A program made the position numbers and the translations under genes. A stretch of 8,054 bases of DNA from JBCCTX01 sp964468435. GTDB taxonomy: Bacteria > Bacteroidota > Bacteroidia > J057. The notes under the pieces are model-generated. The model was not told the DNA's origin and made no database searches. It was given only the letters and a program-made list of their open reading frames with translations. The stretch covers positions 1 through 8,054 of the forward strand of contig CAYXVE010000103.1 in the NCBI GenBank assembly GCA_964468435.1, given 5' to 3'. The stretch's first letter is position 1, and each line of letters opens with the position of its first letter. This document shows, one piece after another, positions 1 to 7,443 of this stretch.

Positions 1-293
1 TTTCAAGTTAATCAATGTTTTGCTCATTTGGTAGAGACCTAGATTTTAATGTAGGGCCAATATATCTACACGCTTTTAATTACCTAATCAATGAATCAAG
101 TATTTCTGACAGCTAGTCTCAGTTTTCTGGGGACACTTGCCTTTCGGGATTTATCCTAATGGTGGAGATTTTGGGTCATTTTTCGGAATGAGGTCATGTT
201 GACAGCGCTGCTGAAGTATCTGTTCCACGATAGCTTGTGTATAAACTAAAACGAGTTGTTGCTTAAAACACAATATTTTATTATTATAGAAAT
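1..293. other. Upstream region without a recognisable gene
   Basis: I see no supported gene here. In Bacteroidota cell-surface signalling loci an ECF sigma factor gene usually lies directly before fecR, but none of the short translations ending before position 294 resembles sigma region 2 or region 4. A minus-strand frame is open from about 307 down to a TAA near 150 (roughly 50 codons, rich in Gln, Val and Pro). It has no convincing start and no motif I know. I also found no clear Bacteroidota promoter of the TTTG / TAnnTTTG type. The sigma gene may be missing, may lie further upstream, or may sit elsewhere in the genome. Confidence 0.5.
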
Positions 294-1295
294 ATGAAGT
301 TTTAATATGATTTTAATGACCAAGCAATGCAGAATTACGGGTAAGACGAAGGTCTACTGTGGGAGAAAATTGGGAGAGGCAATCGGCAGGTTTTCATCAT
401 GTTGTATCCTCATAAGGAAAAAGAAATGCTTGAGGCTGCAAGAATGATTAGCGTATTTCGACAATATTTTGAAACATTTAAGCTCTCCCAAAGGAAAAAA
501 GAATACATTCTTAGTCAAATATATGTAGAGTCCATTCAAAAACACAATCGATCTGGGCACTTTTTGGGAGCTACTGTGGCGGCAGTTATCTTGTTGGGCG
601 TGTTATTAGGGATGGGATAGATATTTTTATGGCACCGGAGCAATCTCGGATGATTACACATACAGATATTAATGAAAAGATTTTGTTGCCAGATAGTTCA
701 TGGGTAATTCTCAATGCCCAATCTCAGTTGAGCTACAGTGCAACCTGGAAAAGTAACCAGTATAGAGAGGTGTGGCTGAAAGGTGAAGGATTTTTCGATA
801 TCAAGAAATCTCCACAATCTGGACGAGAATTAATTGTGCATACAGATGATCTGAGCATTAGGGTTTTGGGAACCAGGTTTAATGTAAATAGCCGGTCAGA
901 TAAAACGGATGTGGTTCTTAAGGAAAGAAACATACAACTCAATCAACTCAATTTTCCTGCTATCACCCACTCAGAAATTGTCATGAAGCCAGGGGAAATG
1001 GTCAGCTATTCTAGGAAAACAATTTTTCAATAAGAAAAATATAAACACAGATATATATACCTCCTGGAAAGATGGAGTACTGCTACTGGATGGTATCACC
1101 CTAGATGAAGCATCAAGGCTCATTGAAGATCATTTCAGTATTCAACTCTAAATACTAGGCTCCTCTTTGAAATCCAGGGAGATAAGGGGAGCATTACCAC
1201 TTGACAATTGGGAGGTATTGTTTGAGACCTTGTCTACGCTGTTTGACATACACATATCGCCCAGCGGCGATACGTTGTGGGTATATCGTAGATAG
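294..1295 (+). pseudogene. FecR-family anti-sigma factor, inactivated by stops and frameshifts
   Basis: FecR proteins are single-pass inner-membrane regulators that hold an ECF sigma factor and release it when a substrate-loaded outer-membrane transporter contacts their periplasmic C-terminal domain. From ATG 294 a continuous FecR-like protein of about 333 codons, the normal family length, can be rebuilt. It has an N-terminal cytosolic region (LLWEKI, EMLEAARMI), a transmembrane helix at about 567-614 (ATVAAVILLGVLLG), the FecR domain at about 629-1020 (ILLPDSSWVILNAQSQLSY, VWLKGEGFFDI, VLGTRFNV) and the C-terminal domain (YTSWKDGVLLLDG, LPLDNWEVLFETLSTLF). Lesions are TAA at 303, TAA at 342, TAG at 618, a one-base loss best placed in the T5 run 624-628, a one-base gain best placed in the T5 run 1023-1027, and TAA at 1149; the natural end is TAG 1293-1295. 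The open pieces 399-620 and 629-1033 are fragments, not separate genes. The family call is firm. Non-function is inferred from the number of lesions. Confidence 0.9.
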
Positions 1296-1377
1296 ACTAC
1301 ACGGCTAGCGGATTATATTTTTAAATTTTAATTAATTAATATGTTATACCAATTCTTTTACTATTAATTATTCAATT
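1296..1377 (+). other. AT-rich leader between fecR pseudogene and susC
   Basis: This 82-base spacer is almost entirely A and T after position 1311 and includes a short TTAATTAATTAAT stretch at about 1328-1340. In FecR-controlled loci the ECF-sigma promoter of the transporter gene normally lies here. I see no exact match to the housekeeping TAnnTTTG element and no purine-rich ribosome binding site. A-rich or AT-rich leaders without Shine-Dalgarno sequences are usual before Bacteroidota genes. Promoter content is inferred from position only. Confidence 0.35.
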
Positions 1378-4300
1378 ATGCAGATACCACTATTACGCGC
1401 AACTAGGTTAAGCATCCTTACAGGCTGCTTACTCGTAGGGCAATTAGTTCTGAATGGTCAGGATTTTGCTCTGTCTCAGATGGACGATCTGTCTGGGATG
1501 GTAATCCAATCGCAGGAACGACCTCTGGCAGATGTCATCCATGATCTCAGTAAAAAACACGAGGTGTTTTTTACTTATGAAGTCGAATCACTCGAACAAG
1601 TCAAGGTTGACTATCCTAGGCTATTATCAAACCAAACTGATCTGAAGACTGCCCTAAAGCATCTTCTCAGCGGAACAACACTTAAGTACAAGCAAATTGA
1701 CGAAAAATATTATGTGATTTTTGCCGCTGATACACGTATTTCTATCAAGCAGGTAGAACCAGCTACAACTCATTTAAAAATCACTCAGCAAAAGATTGCT
1801 CCTGTCTCGCTGAAGCCCACCGTCAGAAAAGTTGAAGAACAACCTGCGATACAGTTTTTCAGTGTATCGGGAACGGTCGCCAGTACTGAAGGTGAAGTAT
1901 TAGCTGGAGCAACTGTACGATTGAAGGGAGGAACCCAGGGAACACTCACCGATGAAAAGGGATATTATGCACTCGAGGTACCAGATGAAAACGGGACACT
2001 AATTGTCTCTTACATCGGTTACCTTTCACAGGAAATTCCCATTCAGGGGAGAGTATCCATTGATGTAGAAATGGAGGTAGATTACGCTTTGCTGGAAGAG
2101 GTTGTGGTGGTTGGATATGGCACGCAGAAGAAGAGTGACCTGACAGGAGCCGTCTCATCTATTTCGGAAGAAGAACTCAAGTCTATGCCACTCGCTTCGC
2201 TGGATCAGGGTATACAAGGACGTGCTGCTGGAGTATTTGTAACACAGACTACCGGACAGCCTGGTGGTGTCGCGACTATTCGCATCCGTGGGGGCAACTC
2301 CCTTCAAGGTGGAAACGAACCGCTGTATGTAATCGATGGCTTTCCAATCTATAACGGGGGCGGACTACCCACACCTGGAAATGGCCCCAATCTCAATGGG
2401 CTAGCTACGATTAACCCTAATGATATTGAGTCTATCGAAATCTTGAAAGATGCATCTGCAACAGCTATTTATGGCTCTCGTGGCGCAAATGGAGTGGTAA
2501 TCATCACCACAAAGAGTGGGCGCCAGGGTAAGGATCAGTTGAGCTTTGAAAGCTATTACGGATTCCAGGAAGTACGTAGAGTCATAGATGTCCTCAATGC
2601 AAGGCAATACGGTGAACTCGTGCGGGAAGCCTACCTTAATGATGGCCTTACGCCTCCTATCACGGAGGCAGAAGTACAGACACTTGGAGTGGGAACCAAC
2701 TGGCAGGATGAAATCTTTCAGACGGCTCCCATGCAAAACTACCAGTTGTCTTTCTCTGGGGGAGATGATAAGACGCGATATGCTATAACGGGAAATTACT
2801 TCAGCCAGGATGGAATTATCATTAACTCTTATTTTGAGCGATTATCTGCTCGAGTCAATATCGACCGCCAAGTAAACAGCCGAATGAATGTGGGTTCTCA
2901 CCTCACTTTGAGTCGTAGTAATAGCAATACTTCCCGAACAGATGGCGATGGTGGAGGAGGTACAGGAGTAGTGCTGGGTTCAATCATGATGTCGCCTATT
3001 CTGTCAGTTTTTGAAAATGAAGATTTGGGTATCTATCGTCAACTTAATGATGGTATCCTACTCCCTAATCCTGTGGCTACAGCGCAAGAAATACTCAACG
3101 AGAATATCACTACGCGCTTGTTAGGAGATATCTATCTAACATGGGAACTATTGGAAGGACTTGAGGCAAAAATCTCTCTAGGGGCCGATGTGCTAAATAA
3201 TAAAGGTAACCATTTTATTCCGTCATTTATTTATCAAGGAACCGGTACCAATGGATTTGGAGAGGTAGAATCCCGCCTGAGTACGACCTGGCTGAATGAA
3301 AATACATTGACCTATAACAAACAGATTAACGACAACAATTCCATCAATGTACTGGCAGGTATCACATTTCAGGGAAATCGCACAGAATTTGTCAGAGCAT
3401 CCTCACAAGACTATGTAACAGATGCGCTGGAGGAAAACAGTTTGCAAAGTGGTGCCACTTTCAATATGCCAAACTCTAGTGCAACAGAATGGGGACTTGT
3501 CTCTTATATTGGTAGGATCAACTACAACTTCAAGGAAAAATATCTGTTGACAGCTACAGCCCGTGTGGATGGTTCTTCGCGCTTTGGGGAAGGAAATAAG
3601 TACGGCTTCTATCCCTCTGGATCTATTGCATGGCGGATGAGTGAAGAAGAGTTTATTCAGAATTTGGGAATCTTTGATAACCTGAAAATGCGTCTCAGCT
3701 ATGGGGTTACAGGAAATCAGGAGATCGGTTTGTACAATTCCCTGGCTACGATGGCTTCAAACAGCTATACTTTTGGAAATAGCCTGGCAACGGGTTTCCG
3801 CCCCAATAGGATTCCCAATCCTGACCTACAGTGGGAACGCACCACTCAGTACGATTTGGGGATAGATATGGGATTCTTCAACAATCGCCTGCGATTGACC
3901 ACAGATCTGTACTACAAGAAAACTACTGATTTGCTATACAGTGCCAGTGTACCCTGGACCAGTGGATTTGCCAGCTCGCTGCAGAACATTGGCAGTGTCG
4001 AGAACAAAGGTCTGGAGTTTGCCGTTCAGTCCGACAACTTCGTGGGAGACTTTACCTGGACTACAAATTTCAATATCGCATTCAATCGCAATGAAGTACT
4101 GGATCTCGGGGAAGTGGACTTCTTCTTCGATGGAGGGGGAAGCGGCCACTTGAAAGTGTCCCAGGTCTCTAGAATTGCAGTAGGTGAGCCCATCGGTTCG
4201 TTTTGGGGGTTCCAGTTTGATGGTATCTTCCAAAGTGAAGAAGAGGTGGCCAACAGTGCCCAGCCAAATGCTCAGCCCGGCGACAGAAGATATATAGACC

Positions 4301-4848
4301 TCAATGGCGACGGAGAGATTACGCCTGGAGGAGACCGCTCCTACATCGGTAGGGCGCAGCCCGATTTCTTCGGTGGTATCACTAATACCATTCAATGGAA
4401 AGGAATAGAGTTGAACGTATTTTTTCAGTATTCCTATGGGAATGATATATTCAACTACAATCGGATCGAACTGGAGTTGCCTACAGGGGGACAAAATGTA
4501 TCTACTGAGATGCTCGACCGCTGGACGCCTACCAACCCCAGCAATACATATCCTCGTGCGACGCGCTCTCGCGTAATCTTTTTCTCGGATCGCTACATTG
4601 AGGATGGGTCGTTCCTTCGACTTAAGACACTTACGCTAGCTTATAATTTCCCAAGCTTAAATATTCCGCTGCTTTCGGGATTGAAGTTGTACGTATCTAC
4701 TCAGAACCTGTGGACCTGGACTAACTATACGGGATTTGATCCCGAAGTGAGCCGTTATGGAGTTACCAATCTCAACATTGGACAGGATTATGGGGGATAC
4801 CCTATGGCAAAGTCCTACATCGCTGGTCTTAATGTTAATCTCAAATAA
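1378..4848 (+). CDS. SusC/RagA-type TonB-dependent outer-membrane transporter with STN signalling domain
   Basis: This is an outer-membrane beta-barrel that, with its SusD partner, binds and imports oligosaccharides or other large nutrients using TonB energy. The 1156-residue protein starts with a hydrophobic signal peptide (about 1-27). An STN domain follows at about 45-115 (RPLADVIHDLSKKHEVFFTY ... TALKHLLSGTTLKYK), the part that contacts a FecR protein. Then come a linker (116-160), a carboxypeptidase-regulatory-like beta-sandwich at about 162-232 (VSGTVASTEGEVLAGATV, GYYALEV), the SusC hallmark LEEVVVVGYGTQKKSDLTGA at 239, and the plug at about 243-380 ending in SATAIYGSRGANGVVIITTK. The barrel fills the rest. 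It includes a DLNGDGEIT loop at 974, which resembles a calcium-binding loop and is common in this family, and the conserved RWTPTNPSNTYPRA near 1048. The length is normal for an STN-bearing SusC and the frame is intact. The substrate cannot be told from the sequence. The matching FecR upstream is broken, so its signalling output is probably lost. Confidence 0.97.
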   Translation: MQIPLLRATRLSILTGCLLVGQLVLNGQDFALSQMDDLSGMVIQSQERPLADVIHDLSKKHEVFFTYEVESLEQVKVDYPRLLSNQTDLKTALKHLLSGTTLKYKQIDEKYYVIFAADTRISIKQVEPATTHLKITQQKIAPVSLKPTVRKVEEQPAIQFFSVSGTVASTEGEVLAGATVRLKGGTQGTLTDEKGYYALEVPDENGTLIVSYIGYLSQEIPIQGRVSIDVEMEVDYALLEEVVVVGYGTQKKSDLTGAVSSISEEELKSMPLASLDQGIQGRAAGVFVTQTTGQPGGVATIRIRGGNSLQGGNEPLYVIDGFPIYNGGGLPTPGNGPNLNGLATINPNDIESIEILKDASATAIYGSRGANGVVIITTKSGRQGKDQLSFESYYGFQEVRRVIDVLNARQYGELVREAYLNDGLTPPITEAEVQTLGVGTNWQDEIFQTAPMQNYQLSFSGGDDKTRYAITGNYFSQDGIIINSYFERLSARVNIDRQVNSRMNVGSHLTLSRSNSNTSRTDGDGGGGTGVVLGSIMMSPILSVFENEDLGIYRQLNDGILLPNPVATAQEILNENITTRLLGDIYLTWELLEGLEAKISLGADVLNNKGNHFIPSFIYQGTGTNGFGEVESRLSTTWLNENTLTYNKQINDNNSINVLAGITFQGNRTEFVRASSQDYVTDALEENSLQSGATFNMPNSSATEWGLVSYIGRINYNFKEKYLLTATARVDGSSRFGEGNKYGFYPSGSIAWRMSEEEFIQNLGIFDNLKMRLSYGVTGNQEIGLYNSLATMASNSYTFGNSLATGFRPNRIPNPDLQWERTTQYDLGIDMGFFNNRLRLTTDLYYKKTTDLLYSASVPWTSGFASSLQNIGSVENKGLEFAVQSDNFVGDFTWTTNFNIAFNRNEVLDLGEVDFFFDGGGSGHLKVSQVSRIAVGEPIGSFWGFQFDGIFQSEEEVANSAQPNAQPGDRRYIDLNGDGEITPGGDRSYIGRAQPDFFGGITNTIQWKGIELNVFFQYSYGNDIFNYNRIELELPTGGQNVSTEMLDRWTPTNPSNTYPRATRSRVIFFSDRYIEDGSFLRLKTLTLAYNFPSLNIPLLSGLKLYVSTQNLWTWTNYTGFDPEVSRYGVTNLNIGQDYGGYPMAKSYIAGLNVNLK

Positions 4849-4857
4849 TACGACATC

Positions 4858-6300
4858 ATGAACACAAAATATATATTTATTTCTCTGATCTTTCTCTTCG
4901 CATTAAGTGTGACATCTTGCGACCTACTGGAAGAAGATCCTGAACATATACTCGTTACCAGTAACTTTTATAGCAACTCTGGAGATGCTGTAGCAGCAGT
5001 CAATACCATTTACAACCGCCTTTACTCCCGTGTTTATGAGCGGGACATGCAGTTAATGGCCGATCTGCCTACAGATGATTACAAAAACGGGCAAGGAATG
5101 AACAATCCGAGCTTAATTGACCTGGAATTCCTACAGATGAACTCACAGAATCAATTCGTAGAACATACCTGGCAAGATCACTATGATGGCATTAACCGCG
5201 CCAATGCTGCAATCATCCGTATACCCGAAATCAATATAGAGGAAGGACTGAAAAATAGACTATTGGGGGAATCGCGGTTTTTGAGAGCGTTGTTTTATTT
5301 CAATCTGGTTCGCTTTTTCGGTGATGTACCATTGGTCACTATAGATACGAGAGAACTAGGAGATCTCAATGTGTCTCGTACGCCTGTCGATCAGGTATAT
5401 GGGTTGATCATTGAGGATCTGACCTTTGCAGAAAATAATCTCCCGCCAATGTATCCTGCTTCTGAAATAGGTAGAGCTACACAGGGAGCCGCTAAAGCAT
5501 TGCTTGGAAAGGTATACCTCACTCGTCAGGACTGGTCCAATGCGGTCGCCAAGTTTGGGGAGATAGTCAATAATGAGGGGACATATGGATATGGATTACT
5601 GGAAAATTACCGGGGTAACTGGCTACAAGAGACAGAAAATGGCCCTGAGTCGGTCTTCTCTATTCAGATGATGGAAGCTCCTGGGAATGGAAATATTCTC
5701 ATGCGTTCGGCATGCCCCAGGAGCCGGGTTCCAGGACTCACTGGATGGGAGGCGGATATACCTACAGTAGAATTGTATGAGTTTTTTGATGAAAATGACG
5801 AGCGCAGAGATGCCACCTTTTTCACTTCATTTGAAGTGGAAGGGACGGTTCATGAGTTTCCCTGGCCTTTGTTTTATAAATACTTTGATCCAGGTAAGTT
5901 CAACAATACCACTCAATCCAATGCCAATATCCATGTAATTCGCTATGCAGATGTGCTGTTGATGTATGCAGAAGCGATCAATGAACTCAACGGACCCACT
6001 GCCGAGGCTTTTGATGCGATCAACAGGGTCCGAAGCCGGGCGTTTAATGGTGAAGATTTCAACTATTCGGGATTGACGCAGGAAGAGCTCCGGCAGGCGA
6101 TTTACGATGAACGAAGATTGGAGTTCCCTTTTGAAGCTCATCGTTGGTTTGATCTGGTACGGACGGGAAGATTTGTAGAAGTAATGACTAATCACAGGGA
6201 AAACGGCGGCACACAAATTGCGCCACACAAAGTATTGATGCCTATCCCGCAGCGTGAACTTGATATTAATCTCAATCTAACACAAAATCCTGGCTATTAG
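4858..6300 (+). CDS. SusD/RagB-family surface nutrient-binding lipoprotein
   Basis: SusD proteins are lipid-anchored on the outer face of the outer membrane and act as a lid on the SusC barrel, capturing ligand for import. This 480-residue protein begins with a lipoprotein signal peptide whose lipobox SVTSC places the acylated cysteine at residue 21, followed by acidic residues (DLLEED) as expected for surface export. The TPR-like core shows the family signature LLGESRFLRALFYFNLVRFF at 135-154 followed by GDVPL. Further on come the conserved YADVLLMYAEAINELNG and INRVRSRAF segments. The C-terminal block has YDERRLEFPFEAHRWFDLVR at 416-435 and ends in the usual LMPIPQRELDINLNLTQNPGY-like tail. 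Length is typical and there is no lesion. It starts 9 bases after the susC stop, so the two are co-transcribed. The ligand is unknown: no enzyme gene remains next to it to suggest a polysaccharide. Confidence 0.96.
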   Translation: MNTKYIFISLIFLFALSVTSCDLLEEDPEHILVTSNFYSNSGDAVAAVNTIYNRLYSRVYERDMQLMADLPTDDYKNGQGMNNPSLIDLEFLQMNSQNQFVEHTWQDHYDGINRANAAIIRIPEINIEEGLKNRLLGESRFLRALFYFNLVRFFGDVPLVTIDTRELGDLNVSRTPVDQVYGLIIEDLTFAENNLPPMYPASEIGRATQGAAKALLGKVYLTRQDWSNAVAKFGEIVNNEGTYGYGLLENYRGNWLQETENGPESVFSIQMMEAPGNGNILMRSACPRSRVPGLTGWEADIPTVELYEFFDENDERRDATFFTSFEVEGTVHEFPWPLFYKYFDPGKFNNTTQSNANIHVIRYADVLLMYAEAINELNGPTAEAFDAINRVRSRAFNGEDFNYSGLTQEELRQAIYDERRLEFPFEAHRWFDLVRTGRFVEVMTNHRENGGTQIAPHKVLMPIPQRELDINLNLTQNPGY

Positions 6301-6331
6301 AAAAGAATGTATAGCTGAAGTAATTAAGTAG

Positions 6332-6377
6332 ATGAAGATTGCCGGTGTGGGCTTTGCTCATACTGGTCTATTCATGT
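6332..6377 (+). pseudogene. Remnant 5' end of a lipoprotein gene, interrupted by a group II intron
   Basis: Thirty-one bases after the susD stop an ATG is followed, one frame off, by codons that read LPVWALLILVYSC (6339-6377). This is a textbook lipoprotein leader with a lipobox ending in cysteine at 6375-6377. Removing one base after ATG-AAG at 6332-6337 gives M-K-L-P-V-W-A-L-L-I-L-V-Y-S-C. The group II intron begins at the next base, so the rest of the gene is not in the window. SusCD operons often continue with a surface lipoprotein or a secreted enzyme, which fits. The leader is visible in the sequence; that it was a third operon gene is inference. An alternative is translation from the TTG at 6339, which would not rescue the interrupted gene. 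Confidence 0.55.
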
Positions 6378-6904
6378 GTGTGCCCAGAATGGCGCATCAG
6401 GATTGCATTTATCCAAAATTCAATCTCAATCCTAAGGAGTGCCAGCTCCTTGCGTGCTTAGGTGACGAAGAAGCGTAGTAATCGGCAAGGGCGTTGCGGA
6501 CAACCGTGGGTCTGAAGAAAGCCGGACTGCAAAGGTCTGTCCTGACAAACAGGAATCTCATAAGAAGCCTGTCGGGTGATTGAGCATATCTTCACGAAGC
6601 TCGAGAGTTGCCTGGATAAGAGGGAGGTAGATGAGTCAGCGATAGACCAAAAGGGATGCATCATACCCGGGGAGGCCCATTGAGCCTGCTGCTATCCAAT
6701 ATCCTGCTCAGGGAGCTAGATCAGGAGTTGGAGCAACAAGACCACTGCTATGTAGATGACTGTAGCCTCTGTCAACGGAACACCATGGCTGCAAGACGGG
6801 TATTTGACAGCATCAGTCGTTTTCTGGAGGAGAGGCTCCATCTGGAAGTCAATCAAAAGAAAACGCAGATCTGCTGTCGGAAAAAGTTAATTCCTAAAGC
6901 ATAA
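6378..6904 (+). mobile_element. Group II intron remnant, internally deleted and 3'-truncated
   Basis: A group II intron is a self-splicing RNA that spreads by retrohoming with its own reverse transcriptase. The 5' end fits GTGTGCCC at 6378. The first bases form a stem, 6378-6384 with 6391-6397 (GTGTGCC / GGCGCAT, two wobble pairs). Further domain I helices are visible: AGGATTG 6399-6405 with CAATCCT 6427-6433, AAGGAG 6434-6439 with CTCCTT 6446-6451, and TCCTG 6540-6544 with CAGGA 6550-6554. The stretch from about 6452 to 6650 has the look of bacterial group II domain I (GTAGTAATCGGC, CCGTGGGTCTGAAGAAAGCC, GTCGGGTGATTGAGC). It then joins directly, near 6650-6665, to the middle of the reverse transcriptase, so the rest of domain I, domains II-III and most of the 5' ORF are gone. 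No domain V or VI hairpin is found downstream. It cannot splice or move by itself. Confidence 0.8.
6656..6904 (+). pseudogene. ltrA: Group II intron reverse transcriptase/maturase fragment
   Basis: The intact protein (usually over 400 residues) copies intron RNA into DNA and helps splicing. Only about 80 residues remain. They begin at the TPQGGPLSPLLSN-type motif, here HTRGGPLSLLLSNILLRELD, run through the active-site region and end after the FLEERLHLEVNQKKT segment. The catalytic YADD box is altered to YVDD at about 6750-6761, and the residues expected just before it (F-V-R type) are missing, which suggests a small in-frame deletion. The finger domain, the first catalytic aspartate, the maturase domain X and any endonuclease are absent. 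The ATG at 6656 is probably accidental, produced at the deletion junction. It lies inside the intron remnant and is not expected to be functional. Confidence 0.85.
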
Positions 6905-6932
6905 AAAAACTCCCGCCGGAAAGATGGGGGGT
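6903..6932 (-). terminator. Possible intrinsic terminator for the toxin/immunity operon
   Basis: Read on the minus strand, a C-run (CCCCCC, plus-strand 6926-6931) is followed by a loop, a G-rich arm GGCGGG (plus-strand 6912-6917) and then seven T residues (6903-6909). The stem has one C-C mismatch, so it is weak. It lies about 100 bases after the stop of the last minus-strand gene, a sensible place for a terminator. I see no U-run to make it bidirectional for the susCD operon. Confidence 0.35.
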
Positions 6933-7031
6933 GCATCTGGGATACTACTCACATCTCACCGCTACGCGCTTCTATGACAGATAAACACCTACTCTGAATC
7001 CAGTTTGCATATTTTCATATTGCCCACTCGC
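6933..7031. other. Gene-free junction between intron scar and toxin/immunity block
   Basis: No reading frame or RNA structure that I can name lies here. It separates the plus-strand uptake operon and intron remnant from the oppositely oriented toxin/immunity block. It does not look like the 3' half of a group II intron, since no domain V-like hairpin is present. It may hold the far edge of whatever deletion removed the rest of the intron and the interrupted lipoprotein gene. Confidence 0.4.
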
Positions 7032-7433
7032 TTAACATATATATTCTCTGTTGGGGAAAGAGTAGTTAGCGATCTCATGTTCCAACTGTGTCAATACATG
7101 TTCATCTATATCCTCTTCAGTAAGAATAGCTCCCTCAATCTTTGTGATTTTTCTTTCCAGTTCCTCTGGCAGATTTATTTCATAATGTTCATAGTAATAG
7201 ATGAATTCACTCGTCCATACCCACTCTCCGTCCGTATATGTATTGATATGACCTATTCTCACACCAGTCAGAGGACACGAAAAAGAAGCTCTTACTTTGT
7301 TAAGGTAGATTCCATTTTTCAAATAATCTAAAAAGATCTTATTTACAGGTGTTGTTCTTTTTAATTTAACCTCATCAAATAGAGAGGGACCATTTACAGA
7401 TCTCAATTCTTTCCAGAAGCCTAGTAGTTTCAT
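7032..7433 (-). CDS. Small cytosolic protein, probable immunity protein of the upstream toxin
   Basis: I do not recognise the family. The 133-residue protein has no signal peptide or membrane helix, so it should stay in the cytoplasm. It has a basic N-terminal third (KLLGFWKELR, DEVKLKRTT), a central aromatic block at 52-84 (SCPLTGVRIGHINTYTDGEW, then VWTSEFIYYYEHY) that looks like a beta-strand core, and an acidic helical tail (about 88-121, with TEEDIDE). It starts 10 bases after the stop of the toxin gene, behind an A-rich spacer typical of Bacteroidota translation starts. In polymorphic toxin loci the gene directly downstream of the toxin tip, small and of a rare family, is the immunity protein that binds the toxin domain. 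The role is inferred from position, size and lack of export signal. The stretch is visibly more AT-rich than susCD, in keeping with horizontal spread of such cassettes. Confidence 0.65.
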   Translation of the reverse strand: MKLLGFWKELRSVNGPSLFDEVKLKRTTPVNKIFLDYLKNGIYLNKVRASFSCPLTGVRIGHINTYTDGEWVWTSEFIYYYEHYEINLPEELERKITKIEGAILTEEDIDEHVLTQLEHEIANYSFPNREYIC

Positions 7434-7443
7434 TTTTTATTTT

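Noticed and set aside
150..307. Minus-strand open frame of about 50 codons upstream of fecR
   Set aside because: It has no motif, no clear start and no supporting context. I considered a transposase tail but could not support it.
399..1033. Two separate small genes (399-620 and 629-1033)
   Set aside because: Both are consecutive pieces of one FecR protein, and the flanking codons continue the family sequence beyond each end.
2401..2736. Minus-strand open frame of 111 codons inside susC
   Set aside because: It is antisense to the conserved plug and early barrel region, with no family resemblance.
3934..4494. Minus-strand open frame of 186 codons inside susC
   Set aside because: It lies wholly within the strongly supported susC barrel, has no recognisable domain or start context, and is a codon-bias shadow.
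6458..6664. Minus-strand open frame of 68 codons
   Set aside because: It is antisense to the structured RNA of the group II intron remnant, so it is not a gene.
7005..7331. Plus-strand open frame of 108 codons
   Set aside because: It overlaps the minus-strand immunity gene almost completely; the minus frame has better composition and operon context.
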